From assembly GCA_018241765.1 (NCBI GenBank), contig JAFEDD010000015.1, positions 109,620 to 173,619 on the forward strand: a DNA stretch of 64,000 nt, read 5' to 3'. The DNA comes from Pseudomonadota bacterium. GTDB taxonomy: Bacteria > Pseudomonadota > Gammaproteobacteria > Burkholderiales > Casimicrobiaceae. Under the pieces are notes generated by a model that had not been told where the DNA came from, ran no database searches, and saw only the letters and a list, made by a program, of their open reading frames with translations. Below are positions 8,078 to 17,712 of the stretch, in pieces. The position numbers and the translations under genes are program-made. Position 1 is the first letter of the stretch; each line of letters begins with the position of its first letter.

Positions 8078-10030
8078 ATGAGCTACGAACACTTGAAACT
8101 CAGTACCGACGAGCACGGTATCGCATGGGTGGGTATCGACGTCGCTGGCGCCTCCGTCAATACGCTCGGGACGCCGGTGCTGGCGGAACTCGCCGCCCTG
8201 CTCGATGCGTTCGACGCGGCGCCGCCCAAGGGCGTCGTATTTCATTCATTGAAGGATTCCGGTTTCATCGCCGGCGCCAACATTCAGGAATTCGAATCCA
8301 TCGCGCGTGATGGTGACGTTGCGGCCGCCACGCGGCTCATCCACGCCGGATACGATCTCTATGAGCGATTGTCTGGCGTTCGCTATCCAACGCTGGCACT
8401 CATTCGCGGGTTCTGCATGGGCGGCGGCCTGGAACTCGCGATGGCCTGCCGCTACCGCGTGGCCGTCGACGATCCTGGAACCCGAATGGGGCTGCCGGAA
8501 GTCATGCTTGGCATCCTGCCGGCGTGGGGCGGGGTCAAGCGCCTGCCGCAACTCATAGGTGCGCCTGCGGCCTTCGACTTGATGCTCACCGGCAAGACCG
8601 TCGACGCCAAGAAAGCCAAACGCCTCGGACTCGCCGATGAGGCCGTGCCGGCGCGAATCATGGGCAATACGGCCCGTGCCATCTTGCAGGCCAATCCACC
8701 GCCGCACCGATTGCCGTGGTCGCAAAACCTGCTGACCAATGGCGTGCTTCGCGGCTACGTTGCCGCGCAAGCGCGAAGACAGGTCGCGAAGCGCGTGCGC
8801 GCCGAGCACTATCCCGCCCCGTTCGCCATCATCGATCTTTGGCAGAAGTACCACGGCGACGTGCATCGTCCCACCGTCGGCGAATCCTGTTCGATGCCGA
8901 CGTTGCTCGGGCATTCGACGGCGCGAAACCTGATTCGGGTGTTCGGTCTTCGCGAACGCCTGAAGGCGCAGGCCAAGGGCATCGACTTCAGGGCGAAGCA
9001 CGTTCACGTGATCGGCGCCGGTGTGATGGGCGGCGACATCGCCGCGTGGTGTGCGCTGCGCGGCATCCGCGTCACCTTGCAGGACCTCGACGCGGCGCGC
9101 GTGGCCCCCGCCATCAAGCGCGCCGCCGACCTCTACAAAAAGCGACTGCGCGACGAACGGCGCATCCGTGACGCGATGGATCGGCTGCAACCCGACGTTG
9201 CCGGCGCTGGCGCGCGCAAGGCCGACGTCATCATTGAAGCGATCGTCGAAAACCTCGCCGTCAAGCAGCGCGTGTTCACCGAACTCGAGAGCAACGCCAG
9301 GCCCGATGCATTGCTCGCGACCAATACCTCGTCGATTCCGCTGGAGCAAATCGCCAGCGGACTCAAGGACCCCGGACGGCTGGTCGGCATTCATTTCTTC
9401 AACCCCGTGGCGCAAATGATGCTCGTCGAAGTGATCAGCGGCGCTCAGACGCACGCGGAGGTTGCGCGCAACGCGACGGCCTTTGTCGACCAGATCGACA
9501 AGCTGCCGCTGGCGTGCAAGAGCGCGCCGGGCTTCTGGGTCAATCGAATTCTTGCGCCCTATCTGACCGAGACGATGCGTTGCCTGGACGAAGGCATCGC
9601 GCCCGAAACACTCGACGAGGCGGCGCTCGCGTTTGGCATGCCGATGGGTCCGGTCGAGCTTGCCGATGTCGTCGGGCTCGACGTGTGCGCCGCAGTCGGG
9701 CAGGTCGTCGGCGGCAAGGAGGCGCTCGCGAATGCTCCCAAGCGACTCGCTGCGAAACTCGAAGCGAAGGAGCTTGGCAAGAAGACCGGTCGCGGGTTCT
9801 ACACCTGGGTCGATGGCAAACCGCAGAAATCCGCCGCCGGCGCGGTACCGCCCGGGCTCAGCGAGCGCTTGATTGCGCCGATGCTTGCCGAAGCCAACAA
9901 GGCACTCGCCGAAGGCGTCGTCGAAAACGACGCGCTCGGGGATGCGGGCGCGATCTTCGGCTGCGGGTTCGCGCCCTTCACGGGAGGGCCGTTCAACTAT
10001 CAACGTGCGCAGGGCAACAGCGCTGCGTGA
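8078..10030 (+). CDS. fadJ: Bifunctional enoyl-CoA hydratase / 3-hydroxyacyl-CoA dehydrogenase (FadB/FadJ type)
   Basis: A 650-residue fusion catalysing the middle two steps of beta-oxidation. The N-terminal crotonase part (about 1-190) has the oxyanion-hole stretch SGFIAGANIQEF and the catalytic glutamate region in GGLELAMACRYRVA and GLPEVMLGILPAWGG. The dehydrogenase part begins with the NAD-binding VIGAGVMGG near residue 311, includes the catalytic His in GIHFFNPVAQMMLVEV, and ends with the duplicated C-terminal domain. It is slightly shorter than the usual 700-715 residues, mostly at the C-terminus. The start codon is preceded directly by GTTTGAATC and only a weak AGCGGAAAG ribosome site. 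It is downstream of the thiolase, with which it should work. Confidence 0.88.
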   Translation: MSYEHLKLSTDEHGIAWVGIDVAGASVNTLGTPVLAELAALLDAFDAAPPKGVVFHSLKDSGFIAGANIQEFESIARDGDVAAATRLIHAGYDLYERLSGVRYPTLALIRGFCMGGGLELAMACRYRVAVDDPGTRMGLPEVMLGILPAWGGVKRLPQLIGAPAAFDLMLTGKTVDAKKAKRLGLADEAVPARIMGNTARAILQANPPPHRLPWSQNLLTNGVLRGYVAAQARRQVAKRVRAEHYPAPFAIIDLWQKYHGDVHRPTVGESCSMPTLLGHSTARNLIRVFGLRERLKAQAKGIDFRAKHVHVIGAGVMGGDIAAWCALRGIRVTLQDLDAARVAPAIKRAADLYKKRLRDERRIRDAMDRLQPDVAGAGARKADVIIEAIVENLAVKQRVFTELESNARPDALLATNTSSIPLEQIASGLKDPGRLVGIHFFNPVAQMMLVEVISGAQTHAEVARNATAFVDQIDKLPLACKSAPGFWVNRILAPYLTETMRCLDEGIAPETLDEAALAFGMPMGPVELADVVGLDVCAAVGQVVGGKEALANAPKRLAAKLEAKELGKKTGRGFYTWVDGKPQKSAAGAVPPGLSERLIAPMLAEANKALAEGVVENDALGDAGAIFGCGFAPFTGGPFNYQRAQGNSAA

Positions 10031-10113
10031 TTTGACCGCGAGCCGTGCGGGGTAGCGACACGCCTCGCTGTCCAGCGATGCGCCAACCCGTCCGCGAATG
10101 AGAAAATGCGACG

Positions 10114-10971
10114 ATGACGCGCACGGTACTCACCATCCAGTCCCACGTCGTTGCCGGCCACGTTGGCAACGATGCGGCAGCATTTGCCTTGCAACGACTC
10201 GGCGTCGAGGCGTGGCCGATCTACACCGTGCAATTCTCCAATCACACGGGGCATGGCGCATGGACGGGCCAGGCGTTCACTGCCGAACACATCCATTCGC
10301 TGCTTGACGGACTGGATGCGCGCGGCCTTCTCAAGCGCGTCGACGCCGTGCTCTCCGGATACGTCGGCACCGTCGAAATTGCCGGGGCGATCGTTGATGC
10401 CGCGGCGCGTGTGCGGCAACGCAACCCGAACGCTGTCTATTGCTGTGACCCGGTCATGGGCGACGTGGGGCGCGGTCTTTTCGTCAAGCCGGACATTCCG
10501 GGGTTCTTTGCCGCGACCGCGCTTGCAAGCGCCGACATCATCACGCCCAATCTCTATGAGCTTGGATTGCTGGCGGGCACCGATACGCCAAAGCCAGCAG
10601 CGGCCATCGGTGCCGTGCGCGAACTGCTCCGACGAGGACCACGCATTGCGCTGGTGACCAGTGTGCGTGACGATGAGGCGCACATCGATACGCTCGCCGT
10701 CACGGCGACGCAGGCGTGGCGCGTGCGAACCCCGTGGCTTGATCTCGACCCCATGCCGAGCGGCATGGGCGACTGCACGGCGGCGCTCTTTCTCGGGCAT
10801 TGGCTGCAACATGGCGACATCCCGCAGGCCTTGGTCCATGCCGTGTCGGCCCTCTACGAATTGCTCACGCATGCCGACCCGACGCAACCCCGGGAGCTCA
10901 ATCTGATTCCGATGCAGCAGGCACTGGTGCAACCTCGGCAACGCTTCGCGGTCGACGCGATCGGAGCGTGA
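10114..10971 (+). CDS. pdxY: Pyridoxal kinase
   Basis: A 285-residue ribokinase-fold enzyme that phosphorylates pyridoxal in the vitamin B6 salvage pathway. The N-terminus TIQSHVVAGHVGNDAAAFALQ matches PdxY/PdxK, DPVMGDVGRGLFV is the conserved central segment, and SGMGDCTAA holds the catalytic aspartate and anion hole. The protein is the normal length. Its stop codon overlaps the GTG start of the next gene by 4 bp (GTGA), so the two are probably co-translated, an unexpected pairing of a cofactor kinase with a glycosyltransferase-like protein. Confidence 0.92.
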   Translation: MTRTVLTIQSHVVAGHVGNDAAAFALQRLGVEAWPIYTVQFSNHTGHGAWTGQAFTAEHIHSLLDGLDARGLLKRVDAVLSGYVGTVEIAGAIVDAAARVRQRNPNAVYCCDPVMGDVGRGLFVKPDIPGFFAATALASADIITPNLYELGLLAGTDTPKPAAAIGAVRELLRRGPRIALVTSVRDDEAHIDTLAVTATQAWRVRTPWLDLDPMPSGMGDCTAALFLGHWLQHGDIPQALVHAVSALYELLTHADPTQPRELNLIPMQQALVQPRQRFAVDAIGA

Positions 10972-13001
10972 CGGACATCGTCGCCGAGGCGATGCTCGCG
11001 CTGCGATCGCGCGAACCGCAACGCGCGATCGCCTTGCTCGAGTCGGCGCCCGGCGAAATTGCGCAGACCGAGGGCGCGCAGCGCGTGTTGGCTGTCGGTT
11101 ACGCCGAACAGGGCAATCTCGACGGCGCGATGCAACTCGTCCAACGATTGCTGGAACGACCCACACTCGAGTTGGCAACGCGTGCCGTGATGGGGCGGAT
11201 ATGCCTCGACGCGGGCGATACCGATCACGCGTTCGAACAATTCGACCTGCTGGTGCAGCATCACGCGGGGCAACTGGCGTTCTGGCGATACCTTTGGATC
11301 TGCGCGCGAACGCCAGCCCAGTTCGATCGCGCATTGAGGCGGACGCTCCGTGGCTTGCCAGATCAAACCGCCGACGTGCTCGTCGCCACGTCGGTGACGC
11401 GCGCTTTGACTGCTGCCGGTCAAGTTCGGCAGGCCTTGCAACTTGCGCGTGCCACGGTGTTGCGCCATCCAGGCTCCACCGCCGCGCGCTGGACGTGGCT
11501 GCACACCGTGGTGGACGAAACGCCGCTCGAAGCGTGGGAGGAGCTCGCCGGTGCCCCACTCGATTTCGTCACCGCGTTGCCCGCCGCGATGCCGCTCGAT
11601 GCGGATGCCACCGACACCGCTCTGCATGTACCCGAGCAGTACCCGGATGAGCGCATGATCGACGCTTGGCGGGCACGCTACGGCGAAGGGCTCGATGCCA
11701 TTCAGTCGCGTCTGTCACAGACGCCGCTGACGGCGGAGCAGCGCGCCACTCTACTTCGCCACACGGCATTTCGTATCACCTATCAGAACCGCAACGATCT
11801 CGACTTGCAAACCCGGCGCGGAGCGCTCCTCCATGCCTTGCTTCAGCCGTTGGCTGTCGACCTGGATCGGATGCCGCGAACGGCCTCCCGCACGGGGCGT
11901 TTGCGCGTGGCTTTCGTCAGCTCGCATGTGCGGGACTGCACGGTGGGCCACTATTTCCGACGCTTCATGACCGACCTCGCCGATGCGCGCATCGACGTAT
12001 CGGTGTTCGCCCTCGGGATGCGCGACGCGTTCACCGATTCGATCGCAGCCCAGGTGCCCGTGTCATCGCTTCCACTCGATGCGCACGCTTTGCCGCGCGC
12101 CATCGAAGCGATTGCGCTCGCGCGTCCCGACGTGCTGATCTATCCCGAGGTGGGGTTGGATGCTCGCATCGAGGCGCTTGCCGCCATGCGTCTCGCTCCG
12201 TTGCAATGCGCGCTTTGGGGGCATCCGGTCACCACCGGCCTGCCGACGATCGATGTCTTCTTCAGCGCCGATGCCATCGAGCCTGCCGACGCACCATCGC
12301 ATTATCGGGAAGCGCTGCATCGGCTGCCGGGCCTCGGAACCTGCTACCCGCGCCCGCCGCACCCGTCGGCGGCGTCGCGCGCGAACCTTGGGTTGCCGAG
12401 CGAGGGCATGCTCGTCGTGTGCGCGCAGTTGCCGCTCAAGTGGTTGCCGCATTTCGGCGACGCCGTCGCTCGCATCCTGAACAGGGTGCCCGACGCAACA
12501 CTCGTCGTGTTCGATCCGCCGGTTGCGGCACGCGGTCACGCCTTCGATGCATGGCTCCGCCGCTTTTTCGAACCGCATGGCGTGTCGCTGGAGCATCGGG
12601 TCACACGCCTTGCGCAGCGCGACCGTGTCGATTTCATCGCCACGTTGCAGCATTGCGACCTCGCGCTCGACACGTTCGGTTTCAGTGGCGGAAACACCAG
12701 CCTCGACGCCCTTTCGTGCGGACTGCCGGTGCTGACGCTGCCGGGCGCATTCATGCGCGGCCGACAAACGATGGCCATGTTGCGCCGAGTGTCGGAGGAC
12801 GTGGCCTCGGAACTTGTGGCGAGCGATGTCGACGATTACGTCGAACGCGCGGTTGGTCTGCTTGACGATCACGCACGGCGCAACGCGTTGCGACTGAGCA
12901 TTCGGGCAGGCGCATCCGCGCTGTTCGATGATCCCGGCGTCGTCCCGGCGCTGAGGGAGCGGCTGCTCGCCCTGTGCGCTTGGCAAACCGCGCAAGCGTA
13001 G
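10968..13001 (+). CDS. TPR protein with O-GlcNAc-transferase-like (SPINDLY/GT41) domain
   Basis: A 677-residue protein with an N-terminal half of degenerate TPR-like helices (about 1-300) and a C-terminal domain resembling GT41 O-GlcNAc transferase. That domain starts near residue 311 with LRVAFVSSHVRDCTVGHYF. It contains DVLIYPEVGLDARIEALAAMR and ALWGHPVTTGLPTIDVF, and the UDP-sugar-pocket stretch DTFGFSGGNTSLDALSCG near residue 566. It lacks a signal peptide and is probably cytoplasmic. The GTG start overlaps the pdxY stop; no ATG fits better. In bacteria such enzymes modify proteins such as flagellins, adhesins or EF-P, but no obvious acceptor is encoded nearby. A TPR-GGDEF gene follows 59 bp downstream. 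Confidence 0.8.
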   Translation: MTDIVAEAMLALRSREPQRAIALLESAPGEIAQTEGAQRVLAVGYAEQGNLDGAMQLVQRLLERPTLELATRAVMGRICLDAGDTDHAFEQFDLLVQHHAGQLAFWRYLWICARTPAQFDRALRRTLRGLPDQTADVLVATSVTRALTAAGQVRQALQLARATVLRHPGSTAARWTWLHTVVDETPLEAWEELAGAPLDFVTALPAAMPLDADATDTALHVPEQYPDERMIDAWRARYGEGLDAIQSRLSQTPLTAEQRATLLRHTAFRITYQNRNDLDLQTRRGALLHALLQPLAVDLDRMPRTASRTGRLRVAFVSSHVRDCTVGHYFRRFMTDLADARIDVSVFALGMRDAFTDSIAAQVPVSSLPLDAHALPRAIEAIALARPDVLIYPEVGLDARIEALAAMRLAPLQCALWGHPVTTGLPTIDVFFSADAIEPADAPSHYREALHRLPGLGTCYPRPPHPSAASRANLGLPSEGMLVVCAQLPLKWLPHFGDAVARILNRVPDATLVVFDPPVAARGHAFDAWLRRFFEPHGVSLEHRVTRLAQRDRVDFIATLQHCDLALDTFGFSGGNTSLDALSCGLPVLTLPGAFMRGRQTMAMLRRVSEDVASELVASDVDDYVERAVGLLDDHARRNALRLSIRAGASALFDDPGVVPALRERLLALCAWQTAQA

Positions 13002-13060
13002 GCTACGCTACGACTTTTCTGGTTGGCGCTCCCGCTCGGGGGGCGAACGGGAGTGTGTCG

Positions 13061-14755
13061 ATGTCAGAGCACGGGGCGACAACGGCGCTGACGACGTGGT
13101 GGGCGGGTGAACGGCTGCGACTGACGGCACTCTACCCGTTGCGCTGTGATCGCCTGATCGTCGAACTCGACGCCGCGTTGGCACGCGACGACATCGCGGC
13201 GACCGATGAGCGCGGGGTGCTTGCGGAGATGCTTGGGCTGCGCGCCCGCGCGCAAGCGATATGCGGGCAGACCGAAACGGCCATTCGTGAACTGCACGCG
13301 CTGCTCGACTCGGGCGATGGCCGGTTCGGGGGAGCTGATCGGGCGCCGCTGCTGGCCGCGCTCGCCAATTGTCTGGAATCGTTGGGGCAATACGCCGACG
13401 CGCTCGACCTGCTGCACGAGGCGCACGCGCTCTACGCGTCGAGCGCCGACCTTCGCGGTGTCGCTTCGACCCGTCTGTCGATGGGCGTCATGCACTCGCG
13501 CTGCGGTGACCACGCCATTGGCTACGGGCATTATCGCGAGGCGCTGGCCGGGTTCGAACGGCTCGGCGAGTGGGCAGGTGTCGTGCGGACGTTGAACAAC
13601 ATGGGCCTCAATGAGCGCAACCTCGACCGACTCGAGGAATCATTGGCGACGTTCGACCGCGCCCTGCGGATTGCCGAGGAGCAAGCCCTGCCGACGGTCG
13701 CGTGGACGCTGAGTGGCAACCGCGCCCGAACCCTGCTCGCGATGCGGCGCCTCGATGCGGCGGAACGGGCCTTCGCCCAGCATGCTCGCGACACCCAGGA
13801 TGGCACCTGGACGCAGACCGGGTTGGACGCGCGCTTTGGTTTGCTCGAAGTGGCGCACGCACGTGGCGAGCGACGATCGATCGTGCCTCCGCTGCAGCAG
13901 TTGGTCGTGGAACTCAAGGCCGCGCGGCACCTGGACATGGAGGTGCGCGCGCGGCGCCTGCTCGCCGAATGCCTGGAGGATGGAGAGGGTGACGTGGCCA
14001 CCGTGCTCGATGCCTACAAAGCGTTGCGTGAGTGCGAGCGTGCATGGTTCGATCAGCGGGCGGGCTCACGCTTGCGCGCTTCGACGCTGATGGCCGAACT
14101 CGACGCGGCACGCCGTGAGGTCGAGCGCGAACATCAGTTGCGCGACGAGCTGGCGCGGGCGCATGCCGCGCTCACCATCGAGTCGGCGGAGCGCGGTGCA
14201 CGCGCCGAGGCGCTCTACCGGCAAGCGCATGAGGACGCGTTGACAGGATTGCCGAACCGCCGTGACCTTGCAGAGCGCCTGTGCGCGGAGCGTCGTCGCG
14301 GCGAACGGTTTGCGCAGCCCCTGTCGATCGCGATGGTCGACATCGACCATTTCAAGGCGATCAACGATCGCCACGGGCACGCCGCCGGTGATCAGGTGCT
14401 GGTCGAGGTCGCACGTCGCCTGCAACAGGCGCTGCGCTCGGGCGACCTGGTGGCTCGCTTCGGCGGTGAAGAGTTCGTCGCGCTGCTGCCGGACGCGACG
14501 CACGAACAGGCGTGCGCCCTGGGCGAGCGGCTGCGTCGCGCCGTCGCCGCAGCGCCCGTGCCAATCGGGCGCGGCGCTTGCGCGGTCACCGTCAGCGTTG
14601 GCGTGATGACGTGCGCGGGCGACGACACGAACGACGTCGTTCTTGCGCGTGCCGACGCGCGGCTCTACGCAGCCAAGACCGCGGGTCGCAATCGGGTCAT
14701 CGGCGAATCGGGCGTTCCGGTCGGCGCGAACGCGCACGACCGCGTGCAGGCCTGA
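13061..14755 (+). CDS. TPR-containing diguanylate cyclase (GGDEF)
   Basis: A 564-residue soluble protein: TPR-like helices at about 20-340, a charged coiled coil (RREVEREHQLRDELARAHAAL), and a C-terminal GGDEF domain. The active site is FGGEEF at about residues 467-472, and the RxxD inhibitory site (RSGD) lies five residues before it, so it should make c-di-GMP with product inhibition. No membrane segment is present; the TPR part probably senses or docks a protein partner. A GGGAG seven bases ahead supports the ATG at 13061. It follows the glycosyltransferase-like gene and has a sister at 15922 across purC, with the same architecture. Confidence 0.88.
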   Translation: MSEHGATTALTTWWAGERLRLTALYPLRCDRLIVELDAALARDDIAATDERGVLAEMLGLRARAQAICGQTETAIRELHALLDSGDGRFGGADRAPLLAALANCLESLGQYADALDLLHEAHALYASSADLRGVASTRLSMGVMHSRCGDHAIGYGHYREALAGFERLGEWAGVVRTLNNMGLNERNLDRLEESLATFDRALRIAEEQALPTVAWTLSGNRARTLLAMRRLDAAERAFAQHARDTQDGTWTQTGLDARFGLLEVAHARGERRSIVPPLQQLVVELKAARHLDMEVRARRLLAECLEDGEGDVATVLDAYKALRECERAWFDQRAGSRLRASTLMAELDAARREVEREHQLRDELARAHAALTIESAERGARAEALYRQAHEDALTGLPNRRDLAERLCAERRRGERFAQPLSIAMVDIDHFKAINDRHGHAAGDQVLVEVARRLQQALRSGDLVARFGGEEFVALLPDATHEQACALGERLRRAVAAAPVPIGRGACAVTVSVGVMTCAGDDTNDVVLARADARLYAAKTAGRNRVIGESGVPVGANAHDRVQA

Positions 14756-14870
14756 TTCCGTCTCCGAATCACATCCCCGTCGTCGCCTCCCTCCTCGTTT
14801 GGCGACGCAAGGTTTGCCAGGGCGTCGCGTTCCGCTACCGGGGGGTGATCGCCCGGCGTTGGGGCGACCC

Positions 14871-15782
14871 TCAACCGCCGCCGGTCAGCCGGGCGAACGC
14901 CTCGCGGTATCTGGCACCGGTTTGCGTGATGACTTCCGGTGTCAGGTGCGGTGCCGGCGCCTTCTTGTTCCATGGCTTGCCGTCGATGCGCACGTTCTCG
15001 AGCCAGTCGCGCAAGTATTGCTTGTCGAAGCTGGGCGGGTTCATGCCCGAAGCCAACGCCTCGGCATAGCCATCGACGGGCCAGTATCGGGAGGAATCGG
15101 GCGTGAGCACCTCGTCCATCAACGTCAGGGTACCGTGCTCGTCGAGCCCGAATTCGAACTTGGTGTCCGCGATGATGATGCCGCGCGCAAGCGCAAACTC
15201 GGCCGCCCGTGAATAGAGCGCGAGCGCGGTGCGCCGCACCTGCTCGGCCAGAGGCTCACCGATCATCGACACGAGGCGCGCAAACGAAATATTCTCGTCA
15301 TGCGCCCCGGCCTCGGCTTTGGTGGCGGGCGTGAAGATCGGCGCCGCAAGCTTGCTCGCGTTGCGCAGGCCGGCGGGCAGTTCGACGCCGCATACGGTTT
15401 GCTGCTGCCGATATTCGGCCCAGCCCGACCCGGCAAGATAGCCACGCACCACCGCTTCGACCGGTAGCGGGCGCAAACGTCGCACGAGCATCGATCGACC
15501 CGCCACCTGCGCCCGTTCCTCGTCGGTCACGACGCCCTCGGGATCGTCGCCGGTCAGGTGGTTGGGGACGATGTCGGCCAGTTGCCGGAACCAGAACAGG
15601 GCCATGTTCGTCAGCAGTTCGCCCTTGCCCGGGATCGGCTCTGCCATGATGACGTCGAACGCGCTGATGCGGTCCGATGCGACCATCAGCAGGCGATCAT
15701 CGCCTACGGCATAGTTGTCGCGAACCTTGCCTCGCGCCAGCAGAGGCAGGGACGATAGGGAGGTGGTGTGCACACTGCTCAT
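14871..15782 (-). CDS. purC: Phosphoribosylaminoimidazole-succinocarboxamide synthase
   Basis: A 303-residue SAICAR synthetase of de novo purine synthesis, ligating aspartate to CAIR with ATP. Conserved segments include [27 protein letters not shown], the [14 protein letters not shown] loop, and [13 protein letters not shown]. It is of the longer type seen in yeast and many proteobacteria. The ATG at 15782 is chosen; an in-frame start 24 bp upstream adds little. It lies alone on the minus strand between two TPR-GGDEF genes, convergent with one and divergent from the other. Confidence 0.95.
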   Translation of the reverse strand: MSSVHTTSLSSLPLLARGKVRDNYAVGDDRLLMVASDRISAFDVIMAEPIPGKGELLTNMALFWFRQLADIVPNHLTGDDPEGVVTDEERAQVAGRSMLVRRLRPLPVEAVVRGYLAGSGWAEYRQQQTVCGVELPAGLRNASKLAAPIFTPATKAEAGAHDENISFARLVSMIGEPLAEQVRRTALALYSRAAEFALARGIIIADTKFEFGLDEHGTLTLMDEVLTPDSSRYWPVDGYAEALASGMNPPSFDKQYLRDWLENVRIDGKPWNKKAPAPHLTPEVITQTGARYREAFARLTGGG

Positions 15783-15921
15783 GCGAAAAATCCGAAACGT
15801 TGCCAAAACCGTTGCCGGTGAATGAAATGGTGCGATTATCGCGCTCGACAGACGGCGACCCGTCGCCAGCGCAACCGATAATCATCACAAGAACGTCCCG
15901 CGACCCCGGAGCGCAGAAGCC

Positions 15922-17565
15922 GTGACCGCACGCGATACCGTCGAGCAGGCCCTGGCGCTGGCCCACAGCGCGGTTGCTGCGCGGCGCGGACAGGCACTGG
16001 AGCCGGTGCTCGATGCGCTGATCGCGATTGCCCGCGATGGCGACATCGAGCAGTACCGCGATGTCGACCGCCTGCTCGAAGCCGAGTTGATCGCTTCGAG
16101 CCGCTACGCGGAAGTGCGTGACGGCCTGCACACTGCTCTGGCCTGTGCCGAGCCGCGTGCCGAAAAGCGGATCGTCGCCCACATCGAGCGTCGCCTCGGC
16201 GCCGCCCATGACATGTCGGGCGATGACGTAACCGCGCTCGATTGGCTCGAACGTTCCCGTGAGCATTTCGCCGAAGCCAATGACCGCGAAGGTCTGGCGC
16301 GGGTCACGAGCAGTCTCGGTGTGCTGTGGGCGCGGCGCGGCAACCTCGTCGAAGCGCGCTCGCTGCTCGAGGATGCGCTGCGGGTGACCGACTCCCTCGC
16401 CGCACCGCTCGAAGGCGCTCGCGTGCGCGCCAATCTCGGCTATGTCTACCTTCTGCAGCAGGAATATCCGCGCGCTCGCCAGGTGCTCGAAGAAAGCCTC
16501 GCCGTCACCGAGCCGCTCAAGCACTCGTTGCAGATCATCGCGTTGCTGAATCTGACGCGCATCGATCTGGCGGAGGGATGTACTGCCGCCACGCGCAGAC
16601 GGCTCGACCATCTCGAGCGGCTGCTGGGTGACGGCAGCAGTTTCGCGCGCATGGAACACGAACTGCTGCGCGGTTTGCTTGCCTTGCAGGAGGGGCGGGC
16701 CGACGAGGCCGTGCGGATCCTGCGCGGCGGCATCGTCATGGCCGAACGACACGACGCGAGGCGCGAACAATATGAGCTGTGGGAGGCGCTCGCCGAGGCG
16801 CTGGAGGCGGCGGGTGACCCGGCACAGGCGCTGACCGCGCTGCGACGGGCGCACGACATCGACGTGTCGTTGCGTCGCGAGCAGGCGGTGGTGCAGGCGG
16901 CAACCGCACGCGAACGGCGCGCGGCTCAACGTGCCCGGGAGCAGGCGGACGCGGCGCGCGCGAGCGAAAGCGTGCTGCGCGAAACGCTGGCGCGTCTCGA
17001 GCGCGCTCAGGAGGATCTGCATCGGGTCAACGACGAGAAGGATGCGCTGCTGGCCGAGCTGCGCCGGCAGACGCGAGAGGATCCACTGACAAGGCTTCTG
17101 AATCGACGCGCGCTCGACGACGAGCTGGAGCGCGAATGCACGCGAGCCGCCCGCCACGGGCGCCCGCTGACGCTTGCCCTGCTCGATCTCGATGACTTCA
17201 AGCAGATCAACGATCGTCATTCCCACGCCACGGGCGACCGGGCATTGGTCGTGATCGCCAACTGCCTGAGCGCGGCCCGCCGCGCAAGCGACGTCCTGGC
17301 GCGACTGGGCGGCGAGGAATTCGTGCTGTTGCTTCCCGAGACGTCCGCGCCTCAGGCGTTGCAAATCTGCGAACGCATTCGCGCCTCGATTGCCAATCAG
17401 CGCTGGGCCACGTTGTCGATCCGCCCGCTGACGGTCAGCATCGGCATCGTGCAACTGCGCGAAGGGGAAGGCGCGGCGGAGTTCATCCGGCGCGCCGATC
17501 GTGCGATGTACGTGGCCAAGCAACGGGGCAAGAACCGCATCGAGGTCGAACCGCCGTCGACGTGA
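15922..17565 (+). CDS. TPR-containing diguanylate cyclase (GGDEF), second copy
   Basis: A 547-residue protein of the same build as the product at 13061-14755: TPR-like repeats (about 40-320), a long Ala/Arg/Glu coiled coil (ERRAAQRAREQADAARASES), then a GGDEF domain. LGGEEF near residue 461 is an intact active site and RASD five residues earlier is the RxxD inhibitory site. No membrane or signal sequence is seen. The start is GTG with GGAG ten bases upstream. The GGDEF parts of the two proteins differ clearly, so the pair is an older duplication or separate recruitment rather than a recent copy. Confidence 0.87.
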   Translation: MTARDTVEQALALAHSAVAARRGQALEPVLDALIAIARDGDIEQYRDVDRLLEAELIASSRYAEVRDGLHTALACAEPRAEKRIVAHIERRLGAAHDMSGDDVTALDWLERSREHFAEANDREGLARVTSSLGVLWARRGNLVEARSLLEDALRVTDSLAAPLEGARVRANLGYVYLLQQEYPRARQVLEESLAVTEPLKHSLQIIALLNLTRIDLAEGCTAATRRRLDHLERLLGDGSSFARMEHELLRGLLALQEGRADEAVRILRGGIVMAERHDARREQYELWEALAEALEAAGDPAQALTALRRAHDIDVSLRREQAVVQAATARERRAAQRAREQADAARASESVLRETLARLERAQEDLHRVNDEKDALLAELRRQTREDPLTRLLNRRALDDELERECTRAARHGRPLTLALLDLDDFKQINDRHSHATGDRALVVIANCLSAARRASDVLARLGGEEFVLLLPETSAPQALQICERIRASIANQRWATLSIRPLTVSIGIVQLREGEGAAEFIRRADRAMYVAKQRGKNRIEVEPPST

Positions 17566-17605
17566 CGGCGTACGCGCTGCGGCGGCATCCGCTCGCGCGA
17601 CGGGG

Positions 17606-17633
17606 TTGCATCGACGGCCCAATTTGCTATCGT
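17606..17633 (+). promoter_or_regulatory. Possible cfa promoter
   Basis: TTGCAT at 17606-17611, a 16-bp spacer and TATCGT at 17628-17633 form a moderate sigma-70-like promoter about 80 bp before cfa. There is no independent support for it. Confidence 0.35.
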
Positions 17634-17712
17634 CGGCAGTTCATTCGTTGCTTGCCGCAGCGTCCCGTCGCCTGCCGATGGGGCGCCAGCGCCGAACCTT
17701 GGGGGGCGCGCG

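Noticed and set aside
14844..14871. Possible terminator between the first cyclase gene and purC
   Set aside because: TCGCCC and GGGCGA can pair, but there is no T-tract on either strand and the stem is short.
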